A stretch of DNA of 64,000 nt from Alcanivorax sp. (lineage in GTDB: Bacteria; Pseudomonadota; Gammaproteobacteria; Pseudomonadales; Alcanivoracaceae). The notes under the pieces are model-generated. The model made no database searches and had not been told where the DNA came from. It saw only the letters and a list, made by a program, of their open reading frames with translations. Location: contig JAKUPL010000017.1 of assembly GCA_022449455.1 (NCBI GenBank), positions 28,479 through 92,478 on the forward strand, read 5' to 3'. The translations under genes were made by a program, and so were the position numbers. The number at the start of each line of letters is the position of its first letter. Position 1 is the first letter of the stretch. Positions 63,866 to 64,000 of this stretch are shown in pieces.

Positions 63866-64000
63866 ACGCCTACATCGATCAGCACCGGGATACCTACGGG
63901 GTCGAGCCGATCTGCCGAGTATTGCAGATCGCCCCGGCGGCCTACCGGCGCCAGGCGGCCCGGCAGCGCCATCCAGAACGGTGTCGCGACCGGGCCAAGC
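63862..64000 (+). CDS. IS3-family transposase orfB, 5' part
   Basis: The -1 frame after the orfA end reads [20 protein letters not shown] and [20 protein letters not shown], the usual start of IS3 OrfB before the integrase core. The DDE catalytic domain lies beyond the window edge. It is expressed mainly as an OrfAB fusion, which the orfA deletion would spoil. Confidence 0.85.
   Translation, partial: MNAYIDQHRDTYGVEPICRVLQIAPAAYRRQAARQRHPERCRDRAK

Larger units (their letters stand above)
63526..64000 (+). mobile_element. IS3-family insertion sequence, left end (truncated by window edge)
   Basis: The left terminal repeat begins TGAACCGCCCCGGGTATCGC, as in IS51/IS407-related IS3 elements. It contains a damaged orfA and the start of orfB. 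The insertion interrupts the second Rpn gene. The right end is outside the window. Confidence 0.85.

Overview
The window is GC-rich DNA with dense, tightly packed genes, strong Shine-Dalgarno sequences and many ATGA/GTGA start-stop overlaps. This is typical of a high-GC gammaproteobacterium. TRAP transporters, a DcaP-type porin, a TatT-type TRAP accessory lipoprotein, EfpL, OlsBA and an alkane-activator-like (PraB-like) secreted protein fit a marine aromatic- and hydrocarbon-degrading lineage. An Alcanivorax/Alloalcanivorax-like organism is my best guess, but that is inference. I saw no rRNA, tRNA or CRISPR array.

Layout. 1-5.7 kb: the 3' part of a KefB/C-type antiporter, AraC and LuxR regulators, a sterol-desaturase-family membrane enzyme and an EthD-like protein. 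5.8-19.1 kb: a long minus-strand catabolic block. It holds two TRAP transporters (P, Q, M), two 3-hydroxyisobutyrate-dehydrogenase-type reductases, a carboxymuconolactone-decarboxylase-like protein, an aldehyde dehydrogenase, a porin, and a Rieske oxygenase with its reductase. 19.4-30.2 kb: a class A flavin monooxygenase and a complete homoprotocatechuate meta-cleavage operon (hpaG1 G2 E D F H I, a succinate-semialdehyde dehydrogenase, hpaR), with a divergent hpaA-type activator. 30.2-46.2 kb: general genes (terC, ydbST-like, acnA, yeiE/yeiH-like pair, wrbA, an MpaB-type oxygenase with a TetR regulator, a desaturase, an NYN protein), one toxin-antitoxin pair and a 270-bp MITE-like element. 46.2-55.0 kb: a truncated ABC binding protein, then on the minus strand efpL, a lipoprotein aminopeptidase, a rhomboid protease, tatT and dctPQM, followed by olsB-olsA. 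55.2-64.0 kb: an accessory region with two more toxin-antitoxin pairs, a CDGSH protein, an intact and a broken Rpn nuclease gene, a compositionally chimeric giant lipoprotein gene, a PraB-like gene and the left end of an IS3-family element.

How the genes work together. A near-identical 16-bp inverted repeat, consensus CATTAA-N4-TTAATG, lies just upstream of three units: the porin, the second TRAP transporter (with the Rieske genes downstream of it), and the hpa operon. This suggests one regulon for uptake across both membranes, funnelling to homoprotocatechuate, ring cleavage, and conversion to pyruvate plus succinate. HpaR is the most likely repressor. The usual two-component HpaBC hydroxylase is absent from the window. 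Its place may be taken by the MobA-like flavin monooxygenase (for example acting on 3-hydroxyphenylacetate) and by the VanAB-like Rieske pair (for example demethylating homovanillate). Both substrate assignments are inference.
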